From Candidatus Contubernalis alkalaceticus (lineage in GTDB: Bacteria > Bacillota > Dethiobacteria > SKNC01), in assembly GCF_022558445.1 (NCBI RefSeq), contig NZ_CP054699.1:1630001-1694000 (forward strand): a stretch of 64,000 nucleotides of DNA. The letters are read 5' to 3'. This document shows, one piece after another, positions 25,152-33,450 of this stretch. A program made the position numbers and the translations under genes. Within the stretch, counting starts at the first letter, position 1, and each line of letters begins with the position of its first letter. Below the pieces are notes generated by a model. The model ran no database searches, was not told the DNA's origin, and worked only from the letters and a program-made list of their open reading frames with translations.

Positions 25152-25251
25152 ACAAGAAAAATACTTTATTGCTTTAAAGTTGTGGGGGACTGGCCCGAGA
25201 GGTAGTTTCTGGAAATTGCCAAGGGGCAAGGTCCGGAAACTACCGGGCATT
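25152..25251 (+). repeat. Palindromic REP-like repeat, copy 3
   Basis: Nearly identical over 98 bases to 21903-22000, with GTGGGGGACTGGCCC, the arms GGTAGTTTCTGG and CCGGAAACTACC, and the end GGGCAT. It begins 65 bases outside the second IS1634-type element and abuts a ParE-like coding remnant, whose 5' end it replaces. Confidence 0.75.
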
Positions 25252-25253
25252 CC

Positions 25254-25361
25254 AAAGCTAAGGAAGAATTTCTTGAAGCTATTAGCTATTATGAACAATG
25301 TAGTTCAGGACTTGGCCTTGAATTTGCAAAGGATAATTATCAAATTTATATGATATTTTAG
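25254..25361 (+). pseudogene. ParE/RelE-type toxin remnant
   Basis: Directly after repeat copy 3 the plus frame reads KAKEEFLEAISYYEQCSSGL, then GLEFAKDNYQIYMIF and TAG 25359-25361. The first part is the alpha-hairpin of ParE toxins (AkeEFleAisYYE...GLGleFa). The start codon and the beta-sheet with the catalytic or gyrase-binding residues are missing. Confidence 0.55.
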
Positions 25362-25446
25362 GTACAAATTATTTTGCAAAATGTTATCATATATGATAAC
25401 ATAAAAAGTATTAAAGGTGAATATACTAATAACAGGAGGCATGTTA

Positions 25447-25821
25447 GTGGCCTATGATTTAGAGTTTTATAAAAAAGAAAACGGAGATGTACCGGTGATG
25501 GATTTTTTATTATCACTTCCGCCGAAGATGAGAGCAAAAGCATTTAGTGAGATTGAGCTGATTAAAAAACATGGTCCTGCACTTAGAGAGCCTTATGTAA
25601 AACCGATAAAAGGGAGTAAGAATACAGGATTATATGAACTTCGAGTAAAGTTTTCATCAGATATATCGCGTATATTTTATTTTTTGTGTCAAGCTAATAC
25701 ATTCGTTTTACTTAATGGTTTTGTGAAGAAAAGTAATAAAATTCCTGAACGAGAATTAGAAAGAGCAAGAAAATACAAAGCTGACTATGAAAGAAGGTTG
25801 GAGTGGTATCATTTTAGTTAA
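25447..25821 (+). CDS. higB: HigB-type toxin (RelE/ParE superfamily, Gp49-like)
   Basis: I place the start at GTG 25447, because AGGAGG at 25434-25439 is 7 bases away; the ATG at 25441 is too close. 124 residues: FYKKENGDVPVMDFLLSLPP, ELIKKHGPALREPYVKPIKG, LYELRVKFSSDISRIFYF and GFVKKSNKIPERELERARKY, the whole DUF891/HigB fold. These toxins cleave mRNA on the ribosome. Its antitoxin gene lies 1.5 kb downstream, separated by an IS3 element that starts 4 bases after the stop. Confidence 0.85.
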   Translation: MAYDLEFYKKENGDVPVMDFLLSLPPKMRAKAFSEIELIKKHGPALREPYVKPIKGSKNTGLYELRVKFSSDISRIFYFLCQANTFVLLNGFVKKSNKIPERELERARKYKADYERRLEWYHFS

Positions 25822-25875
25822 GTAACAAAACTCGTAATTCTGGAAATAATAACCCAAAAAGAAAGAGGTGTCCAG

Positions 25876-26163
25876 ATGCGAGTATATGATAAAGAATTTA
25901 AAGAAGAAGCCATTAAGCTGTCCGGTGAAGTAGGTCCGACAGTAGCTGCTGAAAAGCTGGGAATTCCAGTCACTACTCTTTACACATGGCGAAGCAATGC
26001 AAATCGTTATGGAAATATGGCTATTGTCGGCAGTGGTCATAAGCGTGTAGATCCAAAAACCGCTGAAATCAGAGCATTAGAAAAACAACTCAAGGAACTT
26101 GAAGCAACCAATGATATTTTGAAAAGAGCCCTGGCTTTTTTCGCAATGAGCCAAAAGAAGTAG
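25876..26163 (+). CDS. IS3 family OrfA
   Basis: 95 residues: transposase_8-type HTH (YDKEFKEEAIKLSGEVGPTV, IPVTTLYTWRSNANRYG) and a coiled coil (IRALEKQLKELEATNDILKR). The frame crosses CTTTTTTCGC at 26135-26144, where slippage would give the orfB frame. AGAGGTG precedes the ATG. Confidence 0.9.
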   Translation: MRVYDKEFKEEAIKLSGEVGPTVAAEKLGIPVTTLYTWRSNANRYGNMAIVGSGHKRVDPKTAEIRALEKQLKELEATNDILKRALAFFAMSQKK

Positions 26164-27062
26164 CTGCACGAGAACTGTTTAAGTGGATATGCCTGGAAAA
26201 AACCCAAGGAAAATCTAAGCACAGCATAAAGACCATGTGCGAGGTATTAGGGGTTAGTGAAAACGGATTTTATAAGTGGTTAAAAAGACAGTCCAGGCCC
26301 TACAAATATGATGCTCTTTTGGCAAAGATTCTTCAAATTCGTGCAGACAACCCGGACTATGGAGCGTATAGGATATATCTGCATTTACAACTTTTTCAGG
26401 ACTATAAGGGCAGTTATTATCTAATCCTCGCGCTCTGTAAAAAACACCATCTAATGCTGAAGAAAAAACGTCACAGCAAGGGGATAACCAAGGCTGATCT
26501 TGCTGCACAAGCTAGTGAAAACCTGATCCAGCAAGACTTTACAGCTGAATCACCTAATGAAAAATGGCTGAGTGACATTACAGAAATTCCAACGGCTGAC
26601 GGTAAGCTTTATGTAGCCGCCGTAATGGACTGTTTTGATGGAAGCATTGTCGGACTAAAAATGGCTAATCACATGCGCGCTGAGCTTTGCGTCGAAGCTT
26701 TTACAGCCGGTGTCAAAAAACATCAGGCATATGGTATGATTTTCCATTCAGACAGGGGGAGTCAATACACTAGCACACTTTTCCGTCAAACCCTTGCCCG
26801 ATATGGAGCAATACAAAGCATGAGCAACACAGGTAAATGCTTTGACAACGCACGGATGGAGTCTTTTTTTGCCACACTGAAAAAAGAAAGCATCTACAAA
26901 TTTAAAACTGAAACCATGAAAATGGAAACCGTCAAAAGCATCATATTTAGATTTATTGAAATCTACTACAACCGAAAAAGAATTTACACTACAAATGGAG
27001 GCTACCCACCCTTGGTCAAGCGTTCGCTCTATTATCAGGAAAACTTATCCCAGGCAGGGTAA
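26136..27062 (+). CDS. IS3 family OrfB transposase, frameshift product
   Basis: The orfB frame opens at the T6 run (FFRNEPKEVAARELFKW) and runs to TAA at 27060-27062; an internal ATG at 26235 gives 275 residues. HTH_21 segment: NPDYGAYRIYLHLQ. DDE core: KWLSDITEIPTADG, MIFHSDRGSQYTS, NARMESFFATLKKE, all three acidic residues present, then YYNRKRIYTTNGGYPP. Probably active as the OrfAB fusion. Confidence 0.9.
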   Translation, partial: FFRNEPKEVAARELFKWICLEKTQGKSKHSIKTMCEVLGVSENGFYKWLKRQSRPYKYDALLAKILQIRADNPDYGAYRIYLHLQLFQDYKGSYYLILALCKKHHLMLKKKRHSKGITKADLAAQASENLIQQDFTAESPNEKWLSDITEIPTADGKLYVAAVMDCFDGSIVGLKMANHMRAELCVEAFTAGVKKHQAYGMIFHSDRGSQYTSTLFRQTLARYGAIQSMSNTGKCFDNARMESFFATLKKESIYKFKTETMKMETVKSIIFRFIEIYYNRKRIYTTNGGYPPLVKRSLYYQENLSQAG

Positions 27063-27335
27063 ACAGTATTCAGGGGCTCTGCCCCCGAACCCCCGGAGTT
27101 TTTTCGCTTTGGTTCTCCCAGGGATAGAAAAGAAGACAACCAGGGTTTATTAAACGATTCCCCTGGCTATCCCTGGCAGAACTCTACAGGCCGCTCGTGT
27201 TGCTCTCCAGCAGAGCACTATTCTGCCTGTAGATAAGAGCCGTAAATAGTATTTCCAAAAGGAATCCATTTATTAACGAATCCAAAAATTACGAGTTTTG
27301 GGGCTAACCCAAATTTGACAACTCCAGGTGTATTG

Positions 27336-27620
27336 ATGAGTAAAGCAGGTGTCAATTCTAATGTGGTTAAAGAGCAGCTGTTGAAAGACAAAGAATTTAA
27401 GGCTGAATATGAGAAGTTAAAGCCACGCTATGAGGTTATATCACAGATTATTGAAGCTAGAAATGAACAAAATATCACACAAGAAGAATTGGCTTTACGA
27501 GTAGGAACGCAGAAATCAAATATTTCAAGATTTGAAAACGGTTCATATAATCCATCTTTAGATTTTCTGATTAAAATTGCTAAAGGTCTGGGCAAGGAGG
27601 TACACATTGAGATTAAATAA
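27336..27620 (+). CDS. higA: HigA-type antitoxin (XRE family)
   Basis: Start chosen at ATG 27336, with AGGTG 5-6 bases upstream; a TTG at 27315 is possible. About 94 residues: an N-terminal arm that binds HigB (VKEQLLKDKEFKAEYEKLKP, YEVISQIIEAR) and a Cro/CI HTH (NITQEELALRVGTQKSNISR, FENGSYNPSLDFLIKIAKGL). In intact loci it follows higB by a few bases. Here an IS3 element separates them by 1.5 kb, so it must use a promoter in or near the IS end. Confidence 0.85.
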   Translation: MSKAGVNSNVVKEQLLKDKEFKAEYEKLKPRYEVISQIIEARNEQNITQEELALRVGTQKSNISRFENGSYNPSLDFLIKIAKGLGKEVHIEIK

Positions 27621-27708
27621 ATGCTCGGTGGGAACCGTAAGCCACACAGGCTTCCAGTTCTGCCCAAAAGGGCCTAACTCAGAAATGCCTGGCAGTAAAG
27701 CAACAAAA

Positions 27709-27746
27709 AGGAAACCCCGAAAGATAACACTCTCCGGGTTTTTTTG
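27709..27746 (+). terminator. Probable terminator after higA
   Basis: AAACCCCG, a loop, then CCGGGTTTTTTT: a GC stem closed by AACCC/GGGTT followed by seven T on the plus strand. It lies about 90 bases after the higA stop. Confidence 0.55.
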
Positions 27747-28151
27747 GTAAATGGGGATTTGAGTATCCCCGTTTTGAATACCGATTATCCCATGAATTTG
27801 ATTATTTTAAATAACCAGGTCCTAATTATGGCTGTAGGCCTGCCATTCTCCAATATAGGAAGTATTATTGAAGCTTGAGCTGTCTTTTGGATAAATTTTC
27901 ATGTACATAACAGATATCTATTAATACTAACAGGAATAGTACTATCTTTTGACGAAATACAAGTAACCGGAGGAGGGGCTTTATGTACTAGCAAGGAGCT
28001 TATTACGCTGGGATATAAAGAAACTCAGAGGGTCCTGGGTAAAGCAAAAATATAAAAATTGCTTTTTCCTCTGATACGATAAGGAGTTCTTTTGGATTCC
28101 GATAGTAACCATAGAAAAAAGTGCAGAGACTGATAAAGGGGTAATCCTGAT
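27747..28151 (+). other. Gap with a possible DUF3173-like remnant
   Basis: About 400 bases. At 27985-28054 a plus frame reads LCTSKELITLGYKETQRVLG, then KAKI and TAA, behind an AGGAGGGG site. The pattern (DLI-LGY-TQ--IL--AK) resembles the small DUF3173 proteins encoded next to integrases of Tn916-like elements, but an in-frame ATG is lacking (ATG TAC TAG in the neighbouring frame). No other gene is seen. Confidence 0.2.
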
Positions 28152-28931
28152 ATGGATTCACATAAGAATACTATTAAATTTCTGGGCACCGGGGGAGCCC
28201 GCTTTGTTGTTTCCAGGCAGCTCCGTCATTCAGGGGGAATCTGGTGTTGTTTTAATGGTAAAAATATTTTAATTGACCCGGGTCCCGGAACTCTATTGCG
28301 CTGTTTAGCCAGCAGGCCCAGGCTAAACCCGGAAAGCCTGGATACAATCATACTAACGCACCGGCACCTGGATCATTCCTGTGATGCTAATATTATGATT
28401 GAAGCTATGACCGGAGGCAGGGTGAGGAAGAAAGGTATAATTTTGGCCCCTTCCGATGCTCTATCAGGGCACGAACCGGTTGTTTTCGGTTATCTTCAAG
28501 AGGCAGTAGAAAAAGTCGAAATGCTTAGGGCAGGCTCTACTTATACTATAGGTGAAGAAGTTAAGTTGATAACTCCACTGCGTCACCGACATTCCGTAGA
28601 GACCTACGGTTTAAAATTTATACTGGGGGAAAAAGAAGTTTCATTCATAGCTGACACGGCTTTTTGCCATGATATAGTGGAACAATATGACACAGATATA
28701 ATTATATTAAATGTGGTTCTTTACGAGCATCCGGTTCATTCCACAATTGAACATTTAGATTATAAGGATTGTAGAAAAATAATTGAAATAATTAGACCGA
28801 AAATGGCGGTTATTACTCATTTTGGCCTAACCATGTTAAAGAAAAAACCCTGGAAACTGGCGGAACAGTTATCTTTAGAAACTGGAGTGCAGGTTATTGC
28901 TGCTCATGATGGTATGAATTTGAATATCTAG
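28152..28931 (+). CDS. MBL-fold metallo-hydrolase
   Basis: 259 residues. The motif THRHLDH is at 69-75, the GTGGARF start is like RNase Z-type enzymes, and LIDPGPGTLLR, FIADTAFC and ITHFGLTML supply the remaining metal ligands. The N-terminal LGTGG and the compact size place it with the RNase Z/phosphodiesterase-like branch. Substrate unknown. GGGGT lies before the ATG. The stop overlaps by 4 bases the end of the esterase gene on the other strand (convergent). Confidence 0.85.
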   Translation: MDSHKNTIKFLGTGGARFVVSRQLRHSGGIWCCFNGKNILIDPGPGTLLRCLASRPRLNPESLDTIILTHRHLDHSCDANIMIEAMTGGRVRKKGIILAPSDALSGHEPVVFGYLQEAVEKVEMLRAGSTYTIGEEVKLITPLRHRHSVETYGLKFILGEKEVSFIADTAFCHDIVEQYDTDIIILNVVLYEHPVHSTIEHLDYKDCRKIIEIIRPKMAVITHFGLTMLKKKPWKLAEQLSLETGVQVIAAHDGMNLNI

Positions 28932-29845
28932 ATACTTAAATATCTTATGAAAGCACATATCTCCTCCATAGCCTGTTTTGCCTCTGGAAACAGGGGGGCC
29001 ATAACAGGGTAGCAGTGAAACAAACCTTCCCCAACCTTCAATGTAATATCTACTCCTGCTTCTCTGGCTTTTTTTGCAAATCTAACGGCGTCGTCCCGCA
29101 GGGTTTCATTTCCTCCGGCATAAATCAACGCTGGTGGGAGCTGGTGGAGGTCCCCATAGAGGGGAGATATATAAGGTAACCCTGGATCATTACTCCCGGC
29201 ATAGTGTTTGCCGAAGGCAAGTCCAGTGCCTTCCGGGGACAGACATACTTTGGCATTGGTTTTATATGATTCTCCCGTGCACTTGAAATCAGTTACGGGG
29301 GAGATGGATACTGCTGCTGCAGGAAGCGGTTTCTTTTGATCCCGTAGGGCGAGTAAAGCAGCTAAACATAGGCCTCCTCCAGCAGAATCACCCACAAAGA
29401 CAATATTGGAGGGTGAGAACCCTTCGGTCAACAAATAATTATAGGCTGCCAGTGAGTCATCCAGTGCAGCAGGGAAGGGGTTTTCTGGAGCCAAACGGTA
29501 CTCAAATAACAGAGCCCCCACTTTACTGTTTTTTACAAACTTAGCAGCAATTGACCGGTGAGCTTTACATGTGCCTGATACATACCCTCCACCATGAAAA
29601 TACAGTATTATCCTATCTTTTTTCCCCTGGGCAGGGAAAATCCATTCTGCATACAATTCATCAATATTTACCGGGGATACGTCTATATCCTTGGGCATTT
29701 TTCCAAATTTACCGGCACCTTCTTCAACCTCTTTACGGAAACTGAGCACTGCTTCGTACGTATTCCAATCAATGGCTTCCTTTTTTTGTCGTATATTTCG
29801 ATGTCTCAACAAAAATGTTATAAGACGGCCCCGCAGACTTGGCAT
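28928..29845 (-). CDS. Alpha/beta hydrolase of the HSL (acetyl esterase) family
   Basis: 305 residues. Oxyanion motif HGGG at 84-87, nucleophile GDSAGGG with Ser154, the acid at about 246-250 in GNETLRDDAVRFA, and the catalytic His in LFHCYPVM. No signal peptide. HSL esterases cleave short-chain acyl esters. GGAGGAA lies before the ATG. A TetR gene 88 bases upstream on the same strand is probably its regulator. Confidence 0.88.
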   Translation of the reverse strand: MPSLRGRLITFLLRHRNIRQKKEAIDWNTYEAVLSFRKEVEEGAGKFGKMPKDIDVSPVNIDELYAEWIFPAQGKKDRIILYFHGGGYVSGTCKAHRSIAAKFVKNSKVGALLFEYRLAPENPFPAALDDSLAAYNYLLTEGFSPSNIVFVGDSAGGGLCLAALLALRDQKKPLPAAAVSISPVTDFKCTGESYKTNAKVCLSPEGTGLAFGKHYAGSNDPGLPYISPLYGDLHQLPPALIYAGGNETLRDDAVRFAKKAREAGVDITLKVGEGLFHCYPVMAPLFPEAKQAMEEICAFIRYLSI

Positions 29846-29933
29846 ATTTTTATTCCTCCAATTAAGCTTAATTAAGCTATCGGTAATATTTTAAGATCAT
29901 TCCAAACACCTGTTTAATCTTGTGGTAATTTTT

Positions 29934-30551
29934 CTAATTGCGTTTAGCGCCATTTAAAAAAAGATCTACACAGCTTTCAATAAACTGACGTCCGTCAAAA
30001 TTTGCCGGTTCAATGTAGAATTGTTTTACTGCTTCAATGAAGGCAAATTCAAACAGCTCCTCTAACACATGAAGGGGCAAATCATCCCTGATTTCACTGT
30101 CTTTTTGTCCCATTTTAATAATTTCGGTTCTCAACAAGTTAAAACCGCTTCTATCGGGTTCATGCTGGTGAAAAGAGATCACTTTCTGCATACGGTAGAC
30201 CAGGTATCTTTCGAATATTTCTTTATGTCCCTGTATTCCCTCAATCAATTCTTCAAATATTAGTATCATGCGTGAGCGGGTGTCAGGCATATCCTTAAAT
30301 TTCATTATTCTGCGAAAGTTTTTCTCTTTGAATGACCGCTGCATAAATTCGCTGATGATTGCTTCCTTGTTAGAGAAGTAGTTATAAAGGGTTGTTTTGG
30401 CTATGTCAACTTCCTCAGCTATCTGTTCCATTGTGGTTACATCAATACCCTGTTTCTTAAATAAGTTTATCGCTGAGGTTAAAATTTTCTGCCTGGTCTT
30501 TTCTTTTTTTCGTTCAGTCCTACTTTCACCGGCCTTTTCTTCGGCACTCAT
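29934..30551 (-). CDS. TetR family transcriptional regulator
   Basis: 205 residues. HTH: KTRQKILTSAINLFKKQGID, EEVDIAKTTLYNYFSNKEAI. The C-terminal domain is helical (HVLEELFEFAFIEAVKQFYI) and would bind a ligand and dimerise. GAGGGGGT lies before the ATG. It most likely represses the downstream esterase gene and itself. Confidence 0.88.
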   Translation of the reverse strand: MSAEEKAGESRTERKKEKTRQKILTSAINLFKKQGIDVTTMEQIAEEVDIAKTTLYNYFSNKEAIISEFMQRSFKEKNFRRIMKFKDMPDTRSRMILIFEELIEGIQGHKEIFERYLVYRMQKVISFHQHEPDRSGFNLLRTEIIKMGQKDSEIRDDLPLHVLEELFEFAFIEAVKQFYIEPANFDGRQFIESCVDLFLNGAKRN

Positions 30552-30832
30552 GTTTTACCCCCTCAAGAGATTAGTTAAACAGCATGTAACATTGGACGCA
30601 GTTCAATTATGCAATATGTATATTATAGCACTATGTACAACATAGTCAACAGTTAATTTTTTAAAAACCGACAATTAGGCCATGCGGCACGGCCGGGGCG
30701 AAGTGCTCAGTATCGTTAGTTATCGTTTTAACCCTGTAACTGGCGCAAACCAAAGGATTATTCCATTATTGAAATATTCCTGCTCTACAGTTATGAATTA
30801 GTAGTTTTTCTTTGCCAGCTTTTAGAATTATT

Positions 30833-31033
30833 TTAAGCCTGGGGAGCCAGGTGCCATATGGCAAAGCCAAAAGTAGGATACAGGTAACCCATAAACAAGC
30901 TGCCAGAGAATTCCCTGATGTAAACCCCCCGCCATAGAATTTCGTCAGCCGTCGCATTAATTAATGCAAGGGCTAAAGATGCTAAAATAATTAGCAGAGT
31001 AACCCGGGGCAGTTTGGTGAAAAAAACTTTCAT
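30833..31033 (-). pseudogene. CPBP-type intramembrane protease, fragment
   Basis: Start chosen at ATG 31033, with AGAGGAGG in front. 66 residues: one helix (VTLLIILASLALALINATAD), then DEILWRGVYIREF, which corresponds to the EExxxR motif of CAAX/CPBP proteases but with Asp-Glu and Trp, and FAIWHLAP with the metal His. The protein stops after the second motif, and a shifted frame continues with unrelated codons, so the C-terminal motifs (second His) are lost. It follows the ABC permease in the same operon. Confidence 0.5.
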
Positions 31034-31079
31034 TTTTTCCTCCTCTAATTTTCTCTCCTGATGATAAAAGCCATTATTA

Positions 31080-33449
31080 CTATTCCACAATCAGGTCTCT
31101 TGGGCTGATACCTAATATTTTACCGGAGGGAATCCAGGCGCTGAACAGTACTACCATCATGCAGATGGGTATGGCGGCCAGAGTTCCCCAAAGCGTCACA
31201 TCGAAGGGGAAGTTGACCAGACCCATGCCGGAGAGCAGCATGCTCAATATCTTTGGAGAAATAACCAAAGAAAGGGGTATCCCTGCCAGAATGCCTGAGG
31301 AAGCCAGTACCAGATCCTTCCAGACCATGGACACCCTAATCTGAACAGGGGTCATGCCCAGTGCTTTATATATTCCAAAGCTTTTCTTATGGCTGAAAAT
31401 GCTCATAAGGTTTGCATTAAAGCTTATGATGAAGGCAACGGTCATAAAGATGATACTTAACATTAATGCTACCAGTGCCATGTTGGAGGTAATGGACGAA
31501 ATATTAATTTCCCCACTTTCGTAAACAGACCTGATGCTGAATGAATCGTCAAATATCTTTTTCATGTCACCAACGAAAAGGTCAATATCATTTCCCTCTT
31601 TTAACTTTACAGAGTAGCTGCCTGACCGGAAATCCGGGCTGCTCTTCTGAACCGCCTTTTCCTGTATCCTGAAACCCCATCCCATGGCGTTCATGGACTG
31701 ATAAATGCCGGTTACCAGGTATGTTCCCTTTTCGCCTTCTATATACAGGTCTATGAAATCTCCTACATTTTTGTTATATCTCCGGGCTGTCAAGTATGAG
31801 ATAGAAACTTCATTATCTTGTTCCGGACTTCTACCCTCCAGGTTTAAAAGGCCGATGGAATCCATATCCCCATCATAGGTGAAAGCTATAACATTTGTAG
31901 AAATCTCCCCTGACTGTGCCGCAGCAGCAGCGTTTATAATGACGCTGTAGGGTACTGCTGCCTTTACCCGGTCATCAGCATACAGGGTTTTAAGCACCTG
32001 TTCATTAGAAACATGGTGTGAGCCGGTGTCCTGGGAAATCAAGACTTCGGAGTCATCAAAACCCCAGAATGCCAGGTTTTTATCCATATTCTTCACAGAA
32101 TTGTAAGTGTTTATAGAGAATACCAGGACAAAAGCCATCACTGCTGCGGATACAATGGTAAATACGGCATCCCTCTTCCCGGCAGCAATATTTTTTATTC
32201 CCAGCAGCAGGGAAAGGGGCATTCTCATACATGTGGTAATATTGAATCTTTTTCCGGATGCAGTATTTTTCGAAGGGGCAGCATTCCGTATGGCCTCTGC
32301 CGGCTTAATGCCCCCCGCTTTGGATGAACTGACATAGGATGCCAGGAATACAACAATCAGCATCACGGCTGAGGTCAAAATGCCTGGATTGATAAATGAA
32401 ATGTTGAGCTGTGACGTGCCCAGGCTTTTAATCATCTGCGACATGATGCCATTAACCACCGGTTTACTGAATAAAATTCCCGGAGGGACAAAAATGGCGG
32501 CCAGGAACAAATACTGCAGGGAATAAATCCTTTTTACCTCCCGGGCTGAAAATCCCTGGGATTTTAAAATCCCGATAACTTTATAATCAGAAATCACCGC
32601 GTTAGAGATGGTAAAGGCGATAACAAATACGGAAACCAAAATGATGATGATGGAAAATAGAAGCATAATGATTCCAATGATACTTTGTATCACGCTGTAA
32701 AAATATTCTATGGATTCATAATCAAATACAAAGCCGAAAAAGGGTGTTCCCAGGTAATCTTCAAATTCTGTCCAAAGAGTGCTGAATGAAGAATAATCAA
32801 AGAGTCTAATACCGATCATTGCATCCATGTCCTGTGCATCCAGTAAGTTTTCTGTCAACATGCCGTTGTAGGCCCATATCCGAACAGGATTCATCATGCT
32901 GGCGCTGTACTGCGGATCCACCACAACAGCAGATACCTCAAAACTCTTCATTTGTCCATTAATATGAATTTCCAACTCATCTCCCGGTTTTATTCCCCAG
33001 GAATAGGCAAAACCGGTGGGAATCCAAAGTTCATTTTTGCCGGGGGCATCTTTGGTTTCTCCCTCAACCACGGTCAGTTTGTCCTGGGTCATGGCCATAC
33101 CCGGGTGTTCGGTCACGATCAGGTCTCCAACGGATTGTGATTTTCCATTATGATTAATGCTTTCTCCGGTCATGTAATAGTCCATCACATGGACCCCTTC
33201 AACAAACTCACTGGTTTCCCACCACCGGGCAATCTGGTGGTCATCGTGTATCCTGCCCCGGAGCTGCAGGGTTATATGAGAACCGTTCTGCTGCTCAAAC
33301 ATTTCATGGAAAGGATTTTTCAGGTTTTCCAGAATTCCAACGGATGCAGACAGCAGCAGCGCTGAAAGCAGGAGGGTAAACCCGATTAACAGGGACTGGT
33401 TTTTCCGTTTTCTCAAATTCGCAGTGGACATCATGAATATGCTTCTCAC
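31080..33449 (-). CDS. MacB/FtsX-type ABC transporter permease
   Basis: I place the start at GTG 33449, one base after the ATPase stop and behind AAGGGGTGG; the frame is open 18 codons further upstream. About 789 residues: an N-terminal helix, a large extracytoplasmic MacB-like domain (about 60-260), an FtsX core of three helices (about 265-400), a second extracytoplasmic domain and a second FtsX core at the C terminus, so it is a double-FtsX permease. Such transporters move peptides or lipoproteins or transmit mechanical signals. It is encoded with its ATPase and, upstream, a two-component system, as for antimicrobial-peptide sensing systems. Confidence 0.85.
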   Translation of the reverse strand: MRSIFMMSTANLRKRKNQSLLIGFTLLLSALLLSASVGILENLKNPFHEMFEQQNGSHITLQLRGRIHDDHQIARWWETSEFVEGVHVMDYYMTGESINHNGKSQSVGDLIVTEHPGMAMTQDKLTVVEGETKDAPGKNELWIPTGFAYSWGIKPGDELEIHINGQMKSFEVSAVVVDPQYSASMMNPVRIWAYNGMLTENLLDAQDMDAMIGIRLFDYSSFSTLWTEFEDYLGTPFFGFVFDYESIEYFYSVIQSIIGIIMLLFSIIIILVSVFVIAFTISNAVISDYKVIGILKSQGFSAREVKRIYSLQYLFLAAIFVPPGILFSKPVVNGIMSQMIKSLGTSQLNISFINPGILTSAVMLIVVFLASYVSSSKAGGIKPAEAIRNAAPSKNTASGKRFNITTCMRMPLSLLLGIKNIAAGKRDAVFTIVSAAVMAFVLVFSINTYNSVKNMDKNLAFWGFDDSEVLISQDTGSHHVSNEQVLKTLYADDRVKAAVPYSVIINAAAAAQSGEISTNVIAFTYDGDMDSIGLLNLEGRSPEQDNEVSISYLTARRYNKNVGDFIDLYIEGEKGTYLVTGIYQSMNAMGWGFRIQEKAVQKSSPDFRSGSYSVKLKEGNDIDLFVGDMKKIFDDSFSIRSVYESGEINISSITSNMALVALMLSIIFMTVAFIISFNANLMSIFSHKKSFGIYKALGMTPVQIRVSMVWKDLVLASSGILAGIPLSLVISPKILSMLLSGMGLVNFPFDVTLWGTLAAIPICMMVVLFSAWIPSGKILGISPRDLIVE

Positions 33450-33450
33450 G

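Larger units (their letters stand above)
25826..27300 (+). mobile_element. IS3-family insertion sequence (copy 2, different type)
   Basis: 1475 bp with terminal inverted repeats starting CAAAACTCGTAATT at both ends (14 bp perfect, similarity continuing several bases). It carries orfA and orfB overlapping at a T6 frameshift site. The 3-base flanks (TAA, GGG) do not match, so no target duplication is visible. It occupies exactly the gap between higB and higA. Confidence 0.88.
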
